Assembly: GCF_039388045.1 (NCBI RefSeq) | Contig: NZ_CP135015.1 | Span: 248,001-312,000 of the forward strand | Source: Buchnera_K aphidicola_B | GTDB lineage: Bacteria; Pseudomonadota; Gammaproteobacteria; Enterobacterales; Enterobacteriaceae | Direction of reading: 5' to 3' | DNA length: 64,000 nucleotides | The notes under the pieces: generated by a model | Told to the model about the DNA's origin: nothing | Databases searched by the model: none | Seen by the model: the letters and a program-made list of their open reading frames with translations, nothing else | In this document: one piece after another, positions 1 through 10,412 of the stretch | How the letters are laid out: the number at the start of each line of letters is the position of its first letter | Numbering within the stretch: the first letter of the stretch is position 1 | Position numbers and translations under genes: made by a program

Positions 1-101
1 AATTTTCTATATTTAAAAAAAATAAAATTATAATAAAACTAATAATATAAATAAATATAAAATACATTAATTAAATTTTGTTAATATAAATATATTTAAA
101 T

Positions 102-1037
102 TTAATTAATATTCTTGTCTTTTATTTTACGACACTCAGAAGAACAATAACCTTTAAAAATATCCAAACAAATATTACATTGAATAAATAACTTATGGCA
201 AAAATTATTTTTACAATTTATATATCTATCACATAAATTGTAACATTTCCAACAATAAGATTGTAAATTTTTTGTAATATTTTCAGATAATCTATTATCA
301 AATACAAAATTACTACCTTTAAAAAAAATAGGTAAATTATTTTTTTTTGTATCATAAATATATTTAATAATACCTCCTTTAATTTGATAAACATACCTAT
401 AACCATGATAACGCATCCATAAAGATGCTTTTTCACATCTTATACCTCCAGTGCAATAAATTAGAATCTGATCATTTTTAGCATACTGAAACATATATAT
501 AATTTTCTGCAATTGTTCACGAAATGTATAAGCTGGAACTGTAAATGCTTTATTAAAATGCCCAATAGCATATTCATAACTATTACGTAAATCAATAATA
601 AGAACATTTTTTTGCGTTATAAATTTATTAACAACATCAGCTTTTAAATAAAATTTTGATAAATAATTATTAAAATAAAAATTTTTTAAACCATCAGATA
701 AAATTTTTTTTTTAACTTTAATTATTAAAACCCAAAAAGAATATTCATTATTTATAGATTTATTAATAAATATAATATTATTATTTTTAAATAAACTATG
801 TAAAATTTTTTTCATTTTATTAAAATTATATATAGGAACGCTAATTTGTGCATTAACACCTTCGAAAGAAACATAAATTCTTCCATATATATTTAATTTA
901 TAAAATTGTATATACATCCAATTTCGAAATTCTTTTGGGGATTGAATTAAAAAATATTTATAAAAAGAAACATTGAATCTTTCACCAAGTGATTTTTTAA
1001 ATAATTTACTTGAAATACAATTATGTAATTTATTCAT
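102..1037 (-). CDS. trhO: tRNA uridine-34 5-hydroxylase TrhO (YceA), rhodanese family
   Basis: 311 aa. Introduces the oxygen for ho5U34 in the wobble position of tRNAs (role known for E. coli YceA/TrhO). An N-terminal acylphosphatase-like region (about 1-110) is followed by a rhodanese domain (about 140-230) with the active-site loop YCTGGIRCEKAS, whose catalytic cysteine is C195. The C-terminus keeps the family's cysteine-rich segment (C262, C265, C269, C275, C280, C287, C290, C298, C302), probably metal-binding. About 40 residues shorter than the E. coli protein, lost from the tail. It lies 14 nt downstream of valS on the same strand, so it is probably the last gene of that transcript. Identification is secure; the need for this modification in such a small genome is unexplained. 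Confidence 0.93.
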   Translation of the reverse strand: MNKLHNCISSKLFKKSLGERFNVSFYKYFLIQSPKEFRNWMYIQFYKLNIYGRIYVSFEGVNAQISVPIYNFNKMKKILHSLFKNNNIIFINKSINNEYSFWVLIIKVKKKILSDGLKNFYFNNYLSKFYLKADVVNKFITQKNVLIIDLRNSYEYAIGHFNKAFTVPAYTFREQLQKIIYMFQYAKNDQILIYCTGGIRCEKASLWMRYHGYRYVYQIKGGIIKYIYDTKKNNLPIFFKGSNFVFDNRLSENITKNLQSYCWKCYNLCDRYINCKNNFCHKLFIQCNICLDIFKGYCSSECRKIKDKNIN

Positions 1038-1051
1038 AATATATTTTACCT

Positions 1052-3937
1052 TTAATAAAATTTATTTACATTAAATTTGCAAATAATTTTCAATTGTTGT
1101 AATAATTTACTTAATTCCTGTTCAAATTCAATTAATTGCTTTTTTTGTTTTTTAATTACTATAATAGGAGCAAAACGCATAAAACTAGAATTAATTAATT
1201 TTTTTTTAATATACATAATTTTTAAAATCATTTTCTTAATACTCATTTTTAATCTAATAATTTCTTTTTTTATAGTCATTACTCCTAAAACAGGTATAAA
1301 TAATTGTACTTGATCAATTGATTGAACTATAGAAAATGGTACTAAATCATCAGTTTTTAAAATTGTAATACTTTTAATATAAGCTATTTTTTTTAAAAAA
1401 AAATTATATTTAGAAAAAAACAAAAAAATTTCAGGATTTTCTATTTTTAAAAATATAGGTATCAAGAAATTTTTTTTGAAATTAATATATAAGCGCATTT
1501 TTCTTAAACAAATAATTATTTTTTTTAAAAAACTTATATTTTTTAAATTTTTTTTTTGTGAATTTAACGATTCTGTAATTTTAATGGTTTTAGGAATAGA
1601 TTCTAACATTATTGTTTTTCTTTTAATAAACATTAATTTTTTGATTTTTTGCCAAATATATTCTGTTATAAAAGGAATAATAGGATGCGCTAAACGTAAA
1701 AAAGATTCTAATATAAATAACATAGTATTACGCACATTATATTTTTTTAATTTATCATTTATAATAATAGATTTAGATAATTCTAAATACCAATCACAAA
1801 AATTATTACGAAAAAATTTATTTAAAATTTGCGCTAATAAATCAAAACGATATTGTTTTAAATATTTTTTATATTTTTTAACTAATATATTAAATTTTAT
1901 ACTTATCCATAAATCTAAAATTGAATTTTTTAAACTTAATTGATCAAATTTATAATATTTTTTACTAGTTTGCATAAGAATAAAAATACTAGCATTCCAT
2001 AATTTTGTACAAAAATTTCTACAACTTTCTACAACATTAATATTCCAATGAATATAACGATTATTTGAAGACAATTTTGCAAAAGATAGTCGTAATGCAT
2101 CAGCACCCATAGGAGATATACCATTAGGAAATATTTTTTTAGTATTTAAAAAAATTTTTTCAATTTTATTTTTATTAGTAATATTTTTCACTCTTTTTTT
2201 TATTAAATCATTGAAAGTAATTCCATCAATTAAATCTAAAGGATCAACAACATTACCTTTTGATTTCGACATTTTATTACCTTCATCATCACCAATTAAA
2301 CCAGTAATATATATTTTTTTGAAAGGAATATTAGAAATATAATTATCATCTTTAATAATATATAAAGTCATCATAATCATTTTAGAAATCCAAAAAAAAA
2401 TTATATCAAAACCACTAACTAAAATATTTGTAGGGTGAAACATATTAAAAATTTTGGTATTTTCTAACCAACCTAAAGATACAAAAGTCCATAAACTAGA
2501 TGAAAACCAAGTATCTAAAACATCATTTTCTTTTTTTAAAATTATTTTATTTGGAATATTATATTTTTTACGAATTATTTTTTCATTCGATCCGACATAA
2601 ACATTAAATATACTATCATACCATATAGGTATACGATGACCCCACCATAATTGTCTTGAAATACACCAATCATTAATATTTTTCATCCAAGAAAAAAACA
2701 TTTTTTCATAATTTTTTGGTATAAATGATATATTTCCATTTTTAACAACTTGAATTGCTTTTTTGGATAATAAACCTACATTTAAATACCATTGATTAGT
2801 AAGCATTGGTTCAATAATTGAATTACTTCTATCACCATAAGGTAAATGAATAATATGTTTACTTGAACTATGAAATAAATTTATTTTTTTAATTTTTTTA
2901 ATAATTTTTTTTCTGGCTATTAAACGATCATAACCATGTAATTCTTTAGGTATGTAAGAACTATAACAAGTAGTTATAATTCCATTAAAATCATATATTT
3001 TAGCTTTGTTTCGAACAGTTCCATTATTTTTCATAAAATTAATCATAGGTAATTTATGACGCAAACCTACTTTATAATCATTTAAATCATGAGCAGGGGT
3101 TATTTTAACACAACCCGTTCCTTTATCAATATTAGCTAATTTATCTATAATTATAGGAATTACCCTATTAACTAACGGTACAACCACATATTCACCAATA
3201 AACTTTTTGTATCTGACATCTTTTGGATTTACTGCTATTGCAACATCGCCTAATAAAGTTTCTGGTCGTGTTGTACCAATAATAATATATTTACAAAAAT
3301 TTTGTGTTTTATTAATATAAGACAATAAAGGATATTTAATGTAAAATATTTTACCTGATATATCTTTATATTTAACTTCTAAATCAGAGATCACTGTTTG
3401 TAACTTAATGTCCCAATTTGATATTTTTTTTCTTTTATAAATTAAATTATCTTTATATAAATTATTAAAAATTTTCTTAACAGATTTAGAAAAATTTTTA
3501 TCCAAAGTAAATATTTTATTTTCCCAAAAAACAGAATCACCTAAACGGCGCATTTGATTATAAATTTTTTTTTCAGATTTTTTTTTCCATTTCCAAATAG
3601 TATGAATAAATTTTTTAACACCATATTCAAAAATATTTTTTTTTTTTTTTTTTAAAATGTTTTTTTCAACGATCATTTGTGTAGCAATACCAGCATGATC
3701 AAGTCCAACTTGCCATAATGTATTTTTACCCTGCATACGATTATAACGTACTAAAATATCCATAATAGTATGTTGAAACGCATGACCCATATGTAAATTA
3801 CCTGTAATATTCGGTGGTGGCATAACTATACAAAAATTTTTTTTATATTTTCTTTTACTAGGTTTAAAAAAACCATTTTTATTCCAAAAATTATATAATT
3901 CCTTTTCTATATTTTTAGGAATATATGCTTTATCCAT
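1052..3937 (-). CDS. valS: valyl-tRNA synthetase
   Basis: Class I synthetase that charges tRNA-Val. The start is placed at 3937 (961 aa) because the product then begins MDKAYIPKNIEKELY like E. coli ValS and an AGGTG ribosome site lies 6 nt upstream; the frame is open 8 codons further. The HIGH motif is HMGH at 49-52 and the KMSKS motif is intact (NKMSKSKGNV, near residue 560). The editing-domain motifs TTRPETLLGD and GTGCVKITPAHD are both intact, in contrast to leuS in this window. The gene contains an 18-A tract (3636-3653, T on the plus strand) encoding lysines and still in frame. The C-terminal coiled coil is retained. It is followed by trhO. Confidence 0.97.
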   Translation of the reverse strand: MDKAYIPKNIEKELYNFWNKNGFFKPSKRKYKKNFCIVMPPPNITGNLHMGHAFQHTIMDILVRYNRMQGKNTLWQVGLDHAGIATQMIVEKNILKKKKKNIFEYGVKKFIHTIWKWKKKSEKKIYNQMRRLGDSVFWENKIFTLDKNFSKSVKKIFNNLYKDNLIYKRKKISNWDIKLQTVISDLEVKYKDISGKIFYIKYPLLSYINKTQNFCKYIIIGTTRPETLLGDVAIAVNPKDVRYKKFIGEYVVVPLVNRVIPIIIDKLANIDKGTGCVKITPAHDLNDYKVGLRHKLPMINFMKNNGTVRNKAKIYDFNGIITTCYSSYIPKELHGYDRLIARKKIIKKIKKINLFHSSSKHIIHLPYGDRSNSIIEPMLTNQWYLNVGLLSKKAIQVVKNGNISFIPKNYEKMFFSWMKNINDWCISRQLWWGHRIPIWYDSIFNVYVGSNEKIIRKKYNIPNKIILKKENDVLDTWFSSSLWTFVSLGWLENTKIFNMFHPTNILVSGFDIIFFWISKMIMMTLYIIKDDNYISNIPFKKIYITGLIGDDEGNKMSKSKGNVVDPLDLIDGITFNDLIKKRVKNITNKNKIEKIFLNTKKIFPNGISPMGADALRLSFAKLSSNNRYIHWNINVVESCRNFCTKLWNASIFILMQTSKKYYKFDQLSLKNSILDLWISIKFNILVKKYKKYLKQYRFDLLAQILNKFFRNNFCDWYLELSKSIIINDKLKKYNVRNTMLFILESFLRLAHPIIPFITEYIWQKIKKLMFIKRKTIMLESIPKTIKITESLNSQKKNLKNISFLKKIIICLRKMRLYINFKKNFLIPIFLKIENPEIFLFFSKYNFFLKKIAYIKSITILKTDDLVPFSIVQSIDQVQLFIPVLGVMTIKKEIIRLKMSIKKMILKIMYIKKKLINSSFMRFAPIIVIKKQKKQLIEFEQELSKLLQQLKIICKFNVNKFY

Positions 3938-4587
3938 AATTACACCTATCTTTAAATACAATTAATTTAAAAAATCACATCAAATTTAAAATTTAATACA
4001 ATCACGTTTAATGAAATTTAAATATTTTATATAAATTAAAAAAATATTTTGCGATAAAAATATTTATAATAAAAATATATATAAAAAATATTAATTTCTT
4101 ATAAATAAAAAATTTTATATACGAAAAGATTCAAAAATACAAAACCAATAAATTTATACAAATAAAAATTTTTTAAAAAACATATTTGTATATTAAATTA
4201 TATAAAAAATATAAATTTTAAAAAATTTATAAAATAAAAGTATTATATTCATATTTAATATAAGATTATAATTTTTATAATGTAACATATTAATTAAAAT
4301 TTAAAGATATAATTTATAATCTAAATATATATTTAAAATAATTGTGATATTATACAAATTTTAATAAATAAAATACAAAAATATCTAAAAAATATTTTAA
4401 AACACTTAAATGGCAGAGGGAAATCTCTACCATATGTAATTATAATAATTTAAAAGTAAAAATAATATTTATAGTATAAAATAAAAAAATATAAAATACA
4501 TCTTATTAAAATACACATTTAAATTTAAAAATTATATTGTAAACTTGTAAATATTAAAATTTTTGTTATATAATTTTAATTATGTGA
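3938..4587. other. gene-free spacer between deaD and valS
   Basis: About 650 nt, almost pure A+T, with stops in all frames and no conserved coding segment that I can recognise. The only G+C-rich patch is the hairpin at 4412-4431. E. coli does not place these two genes side by side, so this is probably a deletion junction with residual decayed DNA. Confidence 0.6.
4412..4431 (-). terminator. short hairpin downstream of deaD, possible terminator
   Basis: On the minus strand the RNA reads GGUAGAG-AUUUCC-CUCUGCC, a 7-bp stem with one G-U pair and a 6-nt loop. On the plus strand the same position would be an A-C mismatch, so pairing favours a minus-strand transcript, the direction of deaD and valS. 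The U-tract after it is interrupted (AUUUAAGUGUUUU). A terminator after deaD is the simplest reading; an RNA-processing site or a remnant of an RNA gene is possible. Confidence 0.45.
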
Positions 4588-6321
4588 TTAATTGTTAGAA
4601 TATTTTTTTTCATGATTTAATTTATATTTTTTTATTATATTATTTTTATAATTTTTATTTAAATTTATTTTTTTTAAATTAATTAACTTATTAAAAATAC
4701 GAGTATAAACAAGTTTTCTTTTTAACATATTAACACAATCTTTTGGTAATTCAATAGTAGAATATGAAGAAAAAATTTTAACATTTCCAATTCTTCTACT
4801 ATTTATCCCACTTTCATTAGCTATAGCTCCAATAATATGTTTAACTTCCACGCAATCGTTTCTACCTAAGGAAATTTTAAAAATCTGCATATTTGAAAAA
4901 TTTCTACGATTATATTTAGAACGTGTTGTAATTTTTGAATCTTTATAAGAGATATAACGAGATTTATTTTTAAAACCCTTAAAATTAGAATCAGATTTTT
5001 CAATAATTAACGATCGTTCACCTTGTGCCATTTTTAATAAAACAGCAGATAAAATATCTGCATCCAATGTATGAACAAATTGTAATTTTTTAAATAATAT
5101 ACTATACTTCTTTAAATCTATACTTTTTAATTGTTCTTGTACTTTAATAGAAAATTTTTTTAAACGGCATAAACTAAGCAATTTTAAATTTGGCAATCTT
5201 ACCTCAATCATTTTTGATTTGATTGTTTTTTCAATATTTCTTAATAATCTAAATTCTCTATTTTCTAAAAATAACAAAGCTTTTCCTGCTCTACCTGCAC
5301 GTCCTGTGCGACCAATTCGATGTACATAAGACTCAACATCCATGGGAATGTCATAATTAATAACTAAACTAATTCTATCTACATCTAATCCACGTGCTGC
5401 AACATCAGTTGCAATTAAAATATCTAAATAACCATTTCTTAATTTTTCTAAAGTTTTTTCTCTTAAAATTTGATTCATATCACCATTTAAAGCTGCGCTA
5501 TTATATCCATTACGTTCTAAAAATTCAGAAACTTCTATAGTTGCACTTTTAGTACGTACAAAAATAATAACTGCAGAAAATTGCTCTACTTCTAAAAATT
5601 GCACCAAAGCATCTTTTTTATTTTTAGAAACTAACCAATAACTTTGTTTAATATCAGGACAAGTAGTTAAATTAGATTTAATATATATCTCTTTAGGATT
5701 TTTCATAAACCTACGTGAAATTTTTTTAATAATATCAGGCATTGTTGCAGAGAATAAAGCTGTTTGATGTTTATCAGGAATTTTTTGCATTATAGTTTGA
5801 ACATCTTCAATAAAACCCATACGTAACATTTCATCAGCTTCATCTAATACTAAACATTTTAACTTAGATAAATTTAAAGTATTTCTATTTAAATGATCTA
5901 ATAATCGACCTGGTGTTCCAACAACTATTTGTGGGCCTTTTTTTAAAGCATATAATTGCAAATCATATCTTTGGCCACCATATAAAGCCAAAACATTTAC
6001 ACCTTGTATATATTTTAAAAAATTAAATACAGCTTCTGATACTTGGATTGCTAATTCACGAGTAGGAGTTAAAATTAATATTTGTGGACATTTTAATGAA
6101 ATATTAATATTATGAAGCAAAGGTAATGCAAAAGCAGCAGTTTTTCCACTACCTGTTTGTGCCATACCTAAGACATCATGACCTTTTAAAAGTAATGGTA
6201 TACAACGTTCTTGTATGGGAGATGGTTTATTATAATGCATATCAAGCAATGCTTTTATAAGATTACTATTTAAACCAAAAACAGTAAATTGAGATTTTGT
6301 TAAATTCATTGTACAATTCAT
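4588..6321 (-). CDS. deaD: ATP-dependent RNA helicase DeaD (CsdA)
   Basis: 577 aa DEAD-box helicase acting in ribosome assembly and RNA decay, especially in the cold. All helicase motifs are visible: AQTGSGKT (54-61), PTRELA, TPGR, DEAD (160-163), SAT (191-193), ATDVAARGLD and HRIGRTGRAGR. After the dimerisation region a DbpA-like RNA-binding domain is present (VEVKHIIGAIANESGI). The arginine/glycine-rich tail of the E. coli protein (629 aa) is replaced by a short Lys/Asn-rich tail. The start is uncertain: the first ATG sits directly against an AAAGGA, while the ATG four codons later (6309) is 12 nt from it. In E. coli deaD lies downstream of pnp with nlpI between; here nlpI is gone. Confidence 0.96.
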   Translation of the reverse strand: MNCTMNLTKSQFTVFGLNSNLIKALLDMHYNKPSPIQERCIPLLLKGHDVLGMAQTGSGKTAAFALPLLHNINISLKCPQILILTPTRELAIQVSEAVFNFLKYIQGVNVLALYGGQRYDLQLYALKKGPQIVVGTPGRLLDHLNRNTLNLSKLKCLVLDEADEMLRMGFIEDVQTIMQKIPDKHQTALFSATMPDIIKKISRRFMKNPKEIYIKSNLTTCPDIKQSYWLVSKNKKDALVQFLEVEQFSAVIIFVRTKSATIEVSEFLERNGYNSAALNGDMNQILREKTLEKLRNGYLDILIATDVAARGLDVDRISLVINYDIPMDVESYVHRIGRTGRAGRAGKALLFLENREFRLLRNIEKTIKSKMIEVRLPNLKLLSLCRLKKFSIKVQEQLKSIDLKKYSILFKKLQFVHTLDADILSAVLLKMAQGERSLIIEKSDSNFKGFKNKSRYISYKDSKITTRSKYNRRNFSNMQIFKISLGRNDCVEVKHIIGAIANESGINSRRIGNVKIFSSYSTIELPKDCVNMLKRKLVYTRIFNKLINLKKINLNKNYKNNIIKKYKLNHEKKYSNN

Positions 6322-6500
6322 TCCTTTTATAAGTTATATTTTATAAATACAACTTATTCTAAAATAATGTATATTTATTTCTAAAGCTAATTAAATAAAA
6401 TTTAATAATATAATTTGAAATTAATTAATATATTTTTATATTTGCACTTATATTAATATTTATAAAATAACTGAACTATTTAAAAACATGTTAATATATT

Positions 6501-8578
6501 TCACACTTCTTTCATACTTAACCGTAAACGCCCTTGCCTATCTGATTCTAACACTTTAACTAAAATTTTTTGTTCAATTTGTAAATGATCTGTAACTTTT
6601 TCAACTCTTTTTTTAGAAATTTGAGAAATATGCACTAAGCCTTCTTTTCCAAAACCAATAGAAACAAAAGCTCCAAAATCTACAATTCTAGTTACAATAC
6701 CAGAATATATTTTACCAACTTTTATTTCTGCAGTGATTTCTTGAATACGTTTGATTGCATTTTGGGCTTTTTCACTTGCCATAGCAGAAATTTTAACGAT
6801 ACCAGTGTCTTCAATTTCAATATTAGTATCTGTTTCTTCTGTCAACATACGAATAACAGACCCACCTTTTCCAATTATATCTTTAATTTTCTCTGGATTA
6901 ATTTTAATAGTGTACATTCTAGGGGCAAAATTAGAAATATCAGATTTAGATTTAGAAATAATTTTATTCATTTTATCAAGAATATGCATACGACCTAATT
7001 TTGCTTGATATAAGGCTTTTTTAATTAATTTTATATTTATACCAGTTATTTTTATATCCATTTGCAAAGCAGTTATACCTAAATAACTTCCAGAAACTTT
7101 AAAATCCATATCCCCTAAATAGTCTTCTTCACCTAAAATATCAGATATATAACGTTTTTTTTTTTTTCTTTTATTAAACCCATAGCTATACCAGCAACAG
7201 AAGATTTTATCGGGACACCAGCATCCATTAAAGCTAAAGATGCACCACAAATGGAAGCCATAGAGGAAGAACCATTCGATTCAGTAACTTCGGAAACTAC
7301 TCTAATAGTGTAAGGAAATTGTTCTTCTTTAGGTAAAACAGAAATAATACCTCTTTTCGCTAATTTTCCATGTCCAATTTCTCTACGTTTTGGAGTACCC
7401 ATAATACCTATTTCTCCAACTGCATATGAAGGGAAATTATAATGAAATAAAAAATTATCAGTACGATCTCCTAAAAGTTCATCTAAATTTTGTGCATCTC
7501 TTGCAGTTCCTAAAGTAATAGTAACTAAAGATTGCGTATCACCACGAGTAAATAATGCAGAACCATGTGTTCTAGGAAGATAACCAACTTTAATATATAA
7601 CGGCCTTACTGTATAATTATCACGACCATCTATACGAGATAAACCATGTAAAATGCGGTATCGTATAATTTTTTTAAAAATAATAGAAAAAATTTCCTCT
7701 ATTTCAACTAAATTTACAATCCATTTTTTTTTTATCAATTCTTCAATAAGTTGATATCTAATTTCATTTAATTTACTGCATCTTATATTTTTTTCAAAAC
7801 ATTCGCATGCTAAATATATAGATGAATATGTGAATTTTAATATATACGAATATAAATTATCATTTTTTAAAACTGGGTAAAATATAATAGGTTTTTTATT
7901 AACCATAATTTTAAATTTATTAATATTGGATATAATTTTTTGTTGTTTTTTATAACCAAATTTTATAGCATTTAAAATTTTTCTTTCATGCAAATTATCA
8001 GATGCCGCTTCAACCATAATTATAGAATTACATGTCCCTGCAACAACTAAATCCAAATCACTAAACTTTAATTCATTAGAATTAGGATTTAAAACTAATT
8101 TTTTATCAATTAATCCTACTCTAGCTACTCCAATAGGTCCTGAAAAAGGCAAACCAGAAATACTTAAAGCTGAAGAAACACCAATAATAGAAACTAAATC
8201 AGGATTTATTTTTGGATCTACAGACAAAACTGTTGCTGTAATTTGGATATCATTAAAAAAATCTTGTGGAAATAATGGTCTTATAGGCCTATCAATTAAC
8301 CTTGCTGTTAATATTTCATTTTCTGTAGGGCGTCCTTCTCTACGAAAAAAACCACCGGGAATACGTCCAGCAGCATAAATACGTTCCTGATAATTAACTG
8401 TTAAAGGGAAAAAACTATTAGTTTTACTAGGATTTTTTTGAACTACTACAGTTATTAAAACTACTGTATCATCCATACTTACCATAATAGAAGAAGTTGT
8501 TTTTCGAGCTATTATCCCAGTTTCTAAAGTTATAATATGCTGTCCGTATTGAAATTTGTGTAAAATTGGTTTTAACAA
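6501..8578 (-). CDS. pnp: polyribonucleotide nucleotidyltransferase, frameshifted in a poly(A) tract
   Basis: Phosphorolytic 3'-5' exoribonuclease. The 5' part (8578 down to about 7168, 474 codons) encodes both RNase PH cores up to GIAMGLIKEKKK. The frame then fails in a run of 13 A (7155-7167, T on the plus strand) and hits a stop after 7 foreign residues. One extra A puts RYISDILGEEDYLGDMDFK back in frame and the remainder, with the KH domain (IIGKGGSVIRML) and S1 domain (YSGIVTRIVDFGAF), continues to a normal stop. The restored protein would be about 692 aa (E. coli 711). The catalytic D-x5-D-x-K (DYLGDMDFK) lies just after the run, so the unshifted product should be dead. Conservation of the 3' part suggests the gene still works through transcriptional slippage; a sequencing miscount is the alternative. 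Confidence 0.93.
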
Positions 8579-8716
8579 AATTAAATCCTTAAAAATATAT
8601 TAAAAAAATCAAATAATTATAAAAATAATTAAATTAAAATAAAATCATAATCAAATTATTAAAATATTTTAAAAATTTAAAAATAAAATAAATTATTAAT
8701 AAAAAAAAGTTGGAAA

Positions 8717-8986
8717 CTATCGACGTAAATTTAATTCTCTAATTAAATTAATATATATATTTAAAAATTTTCTTTTCAAATATGTTAATAATTTACGACG
8801 TCTAGAAACCATATTTAATAAACCACGTTTACCACTATGATCTTTTTTATGTAATAAAAAATGTTTTTGTAAGTTATTAATTTTTAAAGTTAATGAAATT
8901 ATTTGCACAGAAATATTCCCAGTATTTAAAATATTTTGACCATATTTAATTATTAAAACTTTTTTATTTAACAATGCTATAGACAT
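8717..8986 (-). CDS. rpsO: 30S ribosomal protein S15
   Basis: 89 aa, the same length as in E. coli. Binds 16S rRNA and helps assemble the platform. The central and C-terminal parts are conserved (HFLLHKKDHSGKRGLL, MVSRRRKLLTYLKRK); the first 25 residues are divergent. It lies between truB and pnp as in E. coli. In E. coli S15 represses its own translation through a pseudoknot at the start; I could not confirm such a structure here. Confidence 0.96.
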   Translation of the reverse strand: MSIALLNKKVLIIKYGQNILNTGNISVQIISLTLKINNLQKHFLLHKKDHSGKRGLLNMVSRRRKLLTYLKRKFLNIYINLIRELNLRR

Positions 8987-9062
8987 GATTTCTCCATATA
9001 AATTTTACTTAATAAAAAATATAAAATTGCAAATAAATATATATTTAAAATACAATATAAAA

Positions 9063-9971
9063 TTAAAAAATACGATCAATATAGAAATAACCATCTTTTT
9101 TGTATTTTCCAACACCAAAGAATTTTTTACTTAATTTTTCAAAAACAGTATAAAAACCAATATTTAAATACAAAATAAAAATTTTTTTACCTAATTTTAA
9201 CATTTTTAATTTATTTTTATCGAAAAATACTTTAGGTAAAAAAGATGTCAAACTATCTACTGGAAGTAATAAATTTTTAATTAGTTCTATTTTATTTCTT
9301 TCTTTATAAGAAATATTTAAAATTTTATTATAAGAGATTAAATTTGATTCATAATAACAAGATATATGCAATCTACGTAACATTACAACATGCGCCCCAC
9401 AACCTAATTTATTTCCAAAATCTTCTACCAAAGTACGAATATAAGTTCCTTTGGAACAATGAATTTTAAACGTTATAAATTTTTTGTTTAAATTGAGAAT
9501 ATTTATATTATAAATATTAATTATTCTTTTAATATTAGGAATAAAAATATTTTGACGAGCATATATATATAAAGGTATGCCGTAAAATTTAATTGAAGAA
9601 TACATAGAAGGACTTTGTTTATTCATACCAAGAAAAGACATCAAGCATTTTAATATTTTTGAATTTGAAATATTTTTTTTTTTTTTACTAATAATATATC
9701 CATAAGAATCAGAAGTATGTGTTTTCTCTCCTAACTTTGCTGTAACAATATATTTTTTATCTTCATCATTTAAATATTTAGAAAATTTTGTAGCACAACC
9801 AAAACAAACAGGTAATGTACCAGTAGCTAAAGGGTCTAAAGTGCCTATATAACCTATTTTTTTAACAGAAAAAAAACGTTTTATACTTTGTATAATATAA
9901 TTACATGAAAAACCTGTCGGTTTATCTAATAATAAAACACCATTAAGTTTATTAATTTTTTGATAACACAT
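9063..9971 (-). CDS. truB: tRNA pseudouridine-55 synthase
   Basis: 302 aa (E. coli 314). Makes the pseudouridine of the T-loop. The N-terminal motif GVLLLDKPTG and the catalytic loop GYIGTLDPLATG with nucleophile D46 are intact, as are KKYIVTAKLGEKTHTSD and the KGTYIRTLVEDFG segment. The C-terminal PUA-like part is short and diverged. A 13-nt T run lies within 9661-9690 and is in frame. It follows rbfA by only 9 nt, so translation is probably coupled. Confidence 0.96.
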   Translation of the reverse strand: MCYQKINKLNGVLLLDKPTGFSCNYIIQSIKRFFSVKKIGYIGTLDPLATGTLPVCFGCATKFSKYLNDEDKKYIVTAKLGEKTHTSDSYGYIISKKKKNISNSKILKCLMSFLGMNKQSPSMYSSIKFYGIPLYIYARQNIFIPNIKRIINIYNINILNLNKKFITFKIHCSKGTYIRTLVEDFGNKLGCGAHVVMLRRLHISCYYESNLISYNKILNISYKERNKIELIKNLLLPVDSLTSFLPKVFFDKNKLKMLKLGKKIFILYLNIGFYTVFEKLSKKFFGVGKYKKDGYFYIDRIF

Positions 9972-9980
9972 TTTTATTCC

Positions 9981-10373
9981 TTAAAAATTATTATATTTTT
10001 TTTTTTTTTTAACATCCTCCTGAATAGCATTATTAATTAAATTAGAAATTCTAATACTTTTAAAAAAATCGTAATCATAGAAAAAAACCAAATTCGGCAT
10101 AATACGTAAATACATAAATTTACTTAACATAAAACAAAAATATTTAGATGCATTTTTTAATAATGTTAATAAACTACTTATTGAAAAATTACTTTTATTT
10201 CCAATAAATATCACAAAAACTTTGGCATATTGTAAATTTTTAGATAAATATACTTTTGATATACTAACAGAACATCTAATACGTGGATCTTGAATATGCA
10301 TATGTAAAATATTAGAAATATTTTTTTTAAATTCTTTGGAAATTCGTAAAAAACGATTAGAAACATTTTTCAT
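9981..10373 (-). CDS. rbfA: 30S ribosome-binding factor A
   Basis: 130 aa, KH-like fold protein for late 16S rRNA maturation. I place the start at the ATG at 10373 (MKNVSNRFLR); a GTG three codons upstream (10382) is also open, but TAGAG spaced 8 nt fits the ATG better. Conserved segments: DPRIRCSVSISKVYLS, LQYAKVFVIF, and LRIMPNLVFFYD matching E. coli RbfA. The tail ends in a lysine run. Its place between infB and truB is the standard one. Confidence 0.93.
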   Translation of the reverse strand: MKNVSNRFLRISKEFKKNISNILHMHIQDPRIRCSVSISKVYLSKNLQYAKVFVIFIGNKSNFSISSLLTLLKNASKYFCFMLSKFMYLRIMPNLVFFYDYDFFKSIRISNLINNAIQEDVKKKKKYNNF

Positions 10374-10412
10374 TTTAATCACTCTAAAAGTTATACTTTT
10401 AAAATATATAAA

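Noticed and set aside
1077..1943. Open frames on the plus strand opposite valS
   Set aside because: Low-complexity Phe/Ile/Asn translation of the antisense of a conserved gene; no start context and no family match. The same holds for the frames opposite nusA, ftsH, obgE, ffh, alaS, holA and others.
4400..4440. Possible tRNA, RNase P or 4.5S RNA gene around the G+C-rich 20-mer
   Set aside because: No cloverleaf arms, no GGAA-type SRP loop and no RNase P signature. Only a single hairpin in AT-rich flanks.
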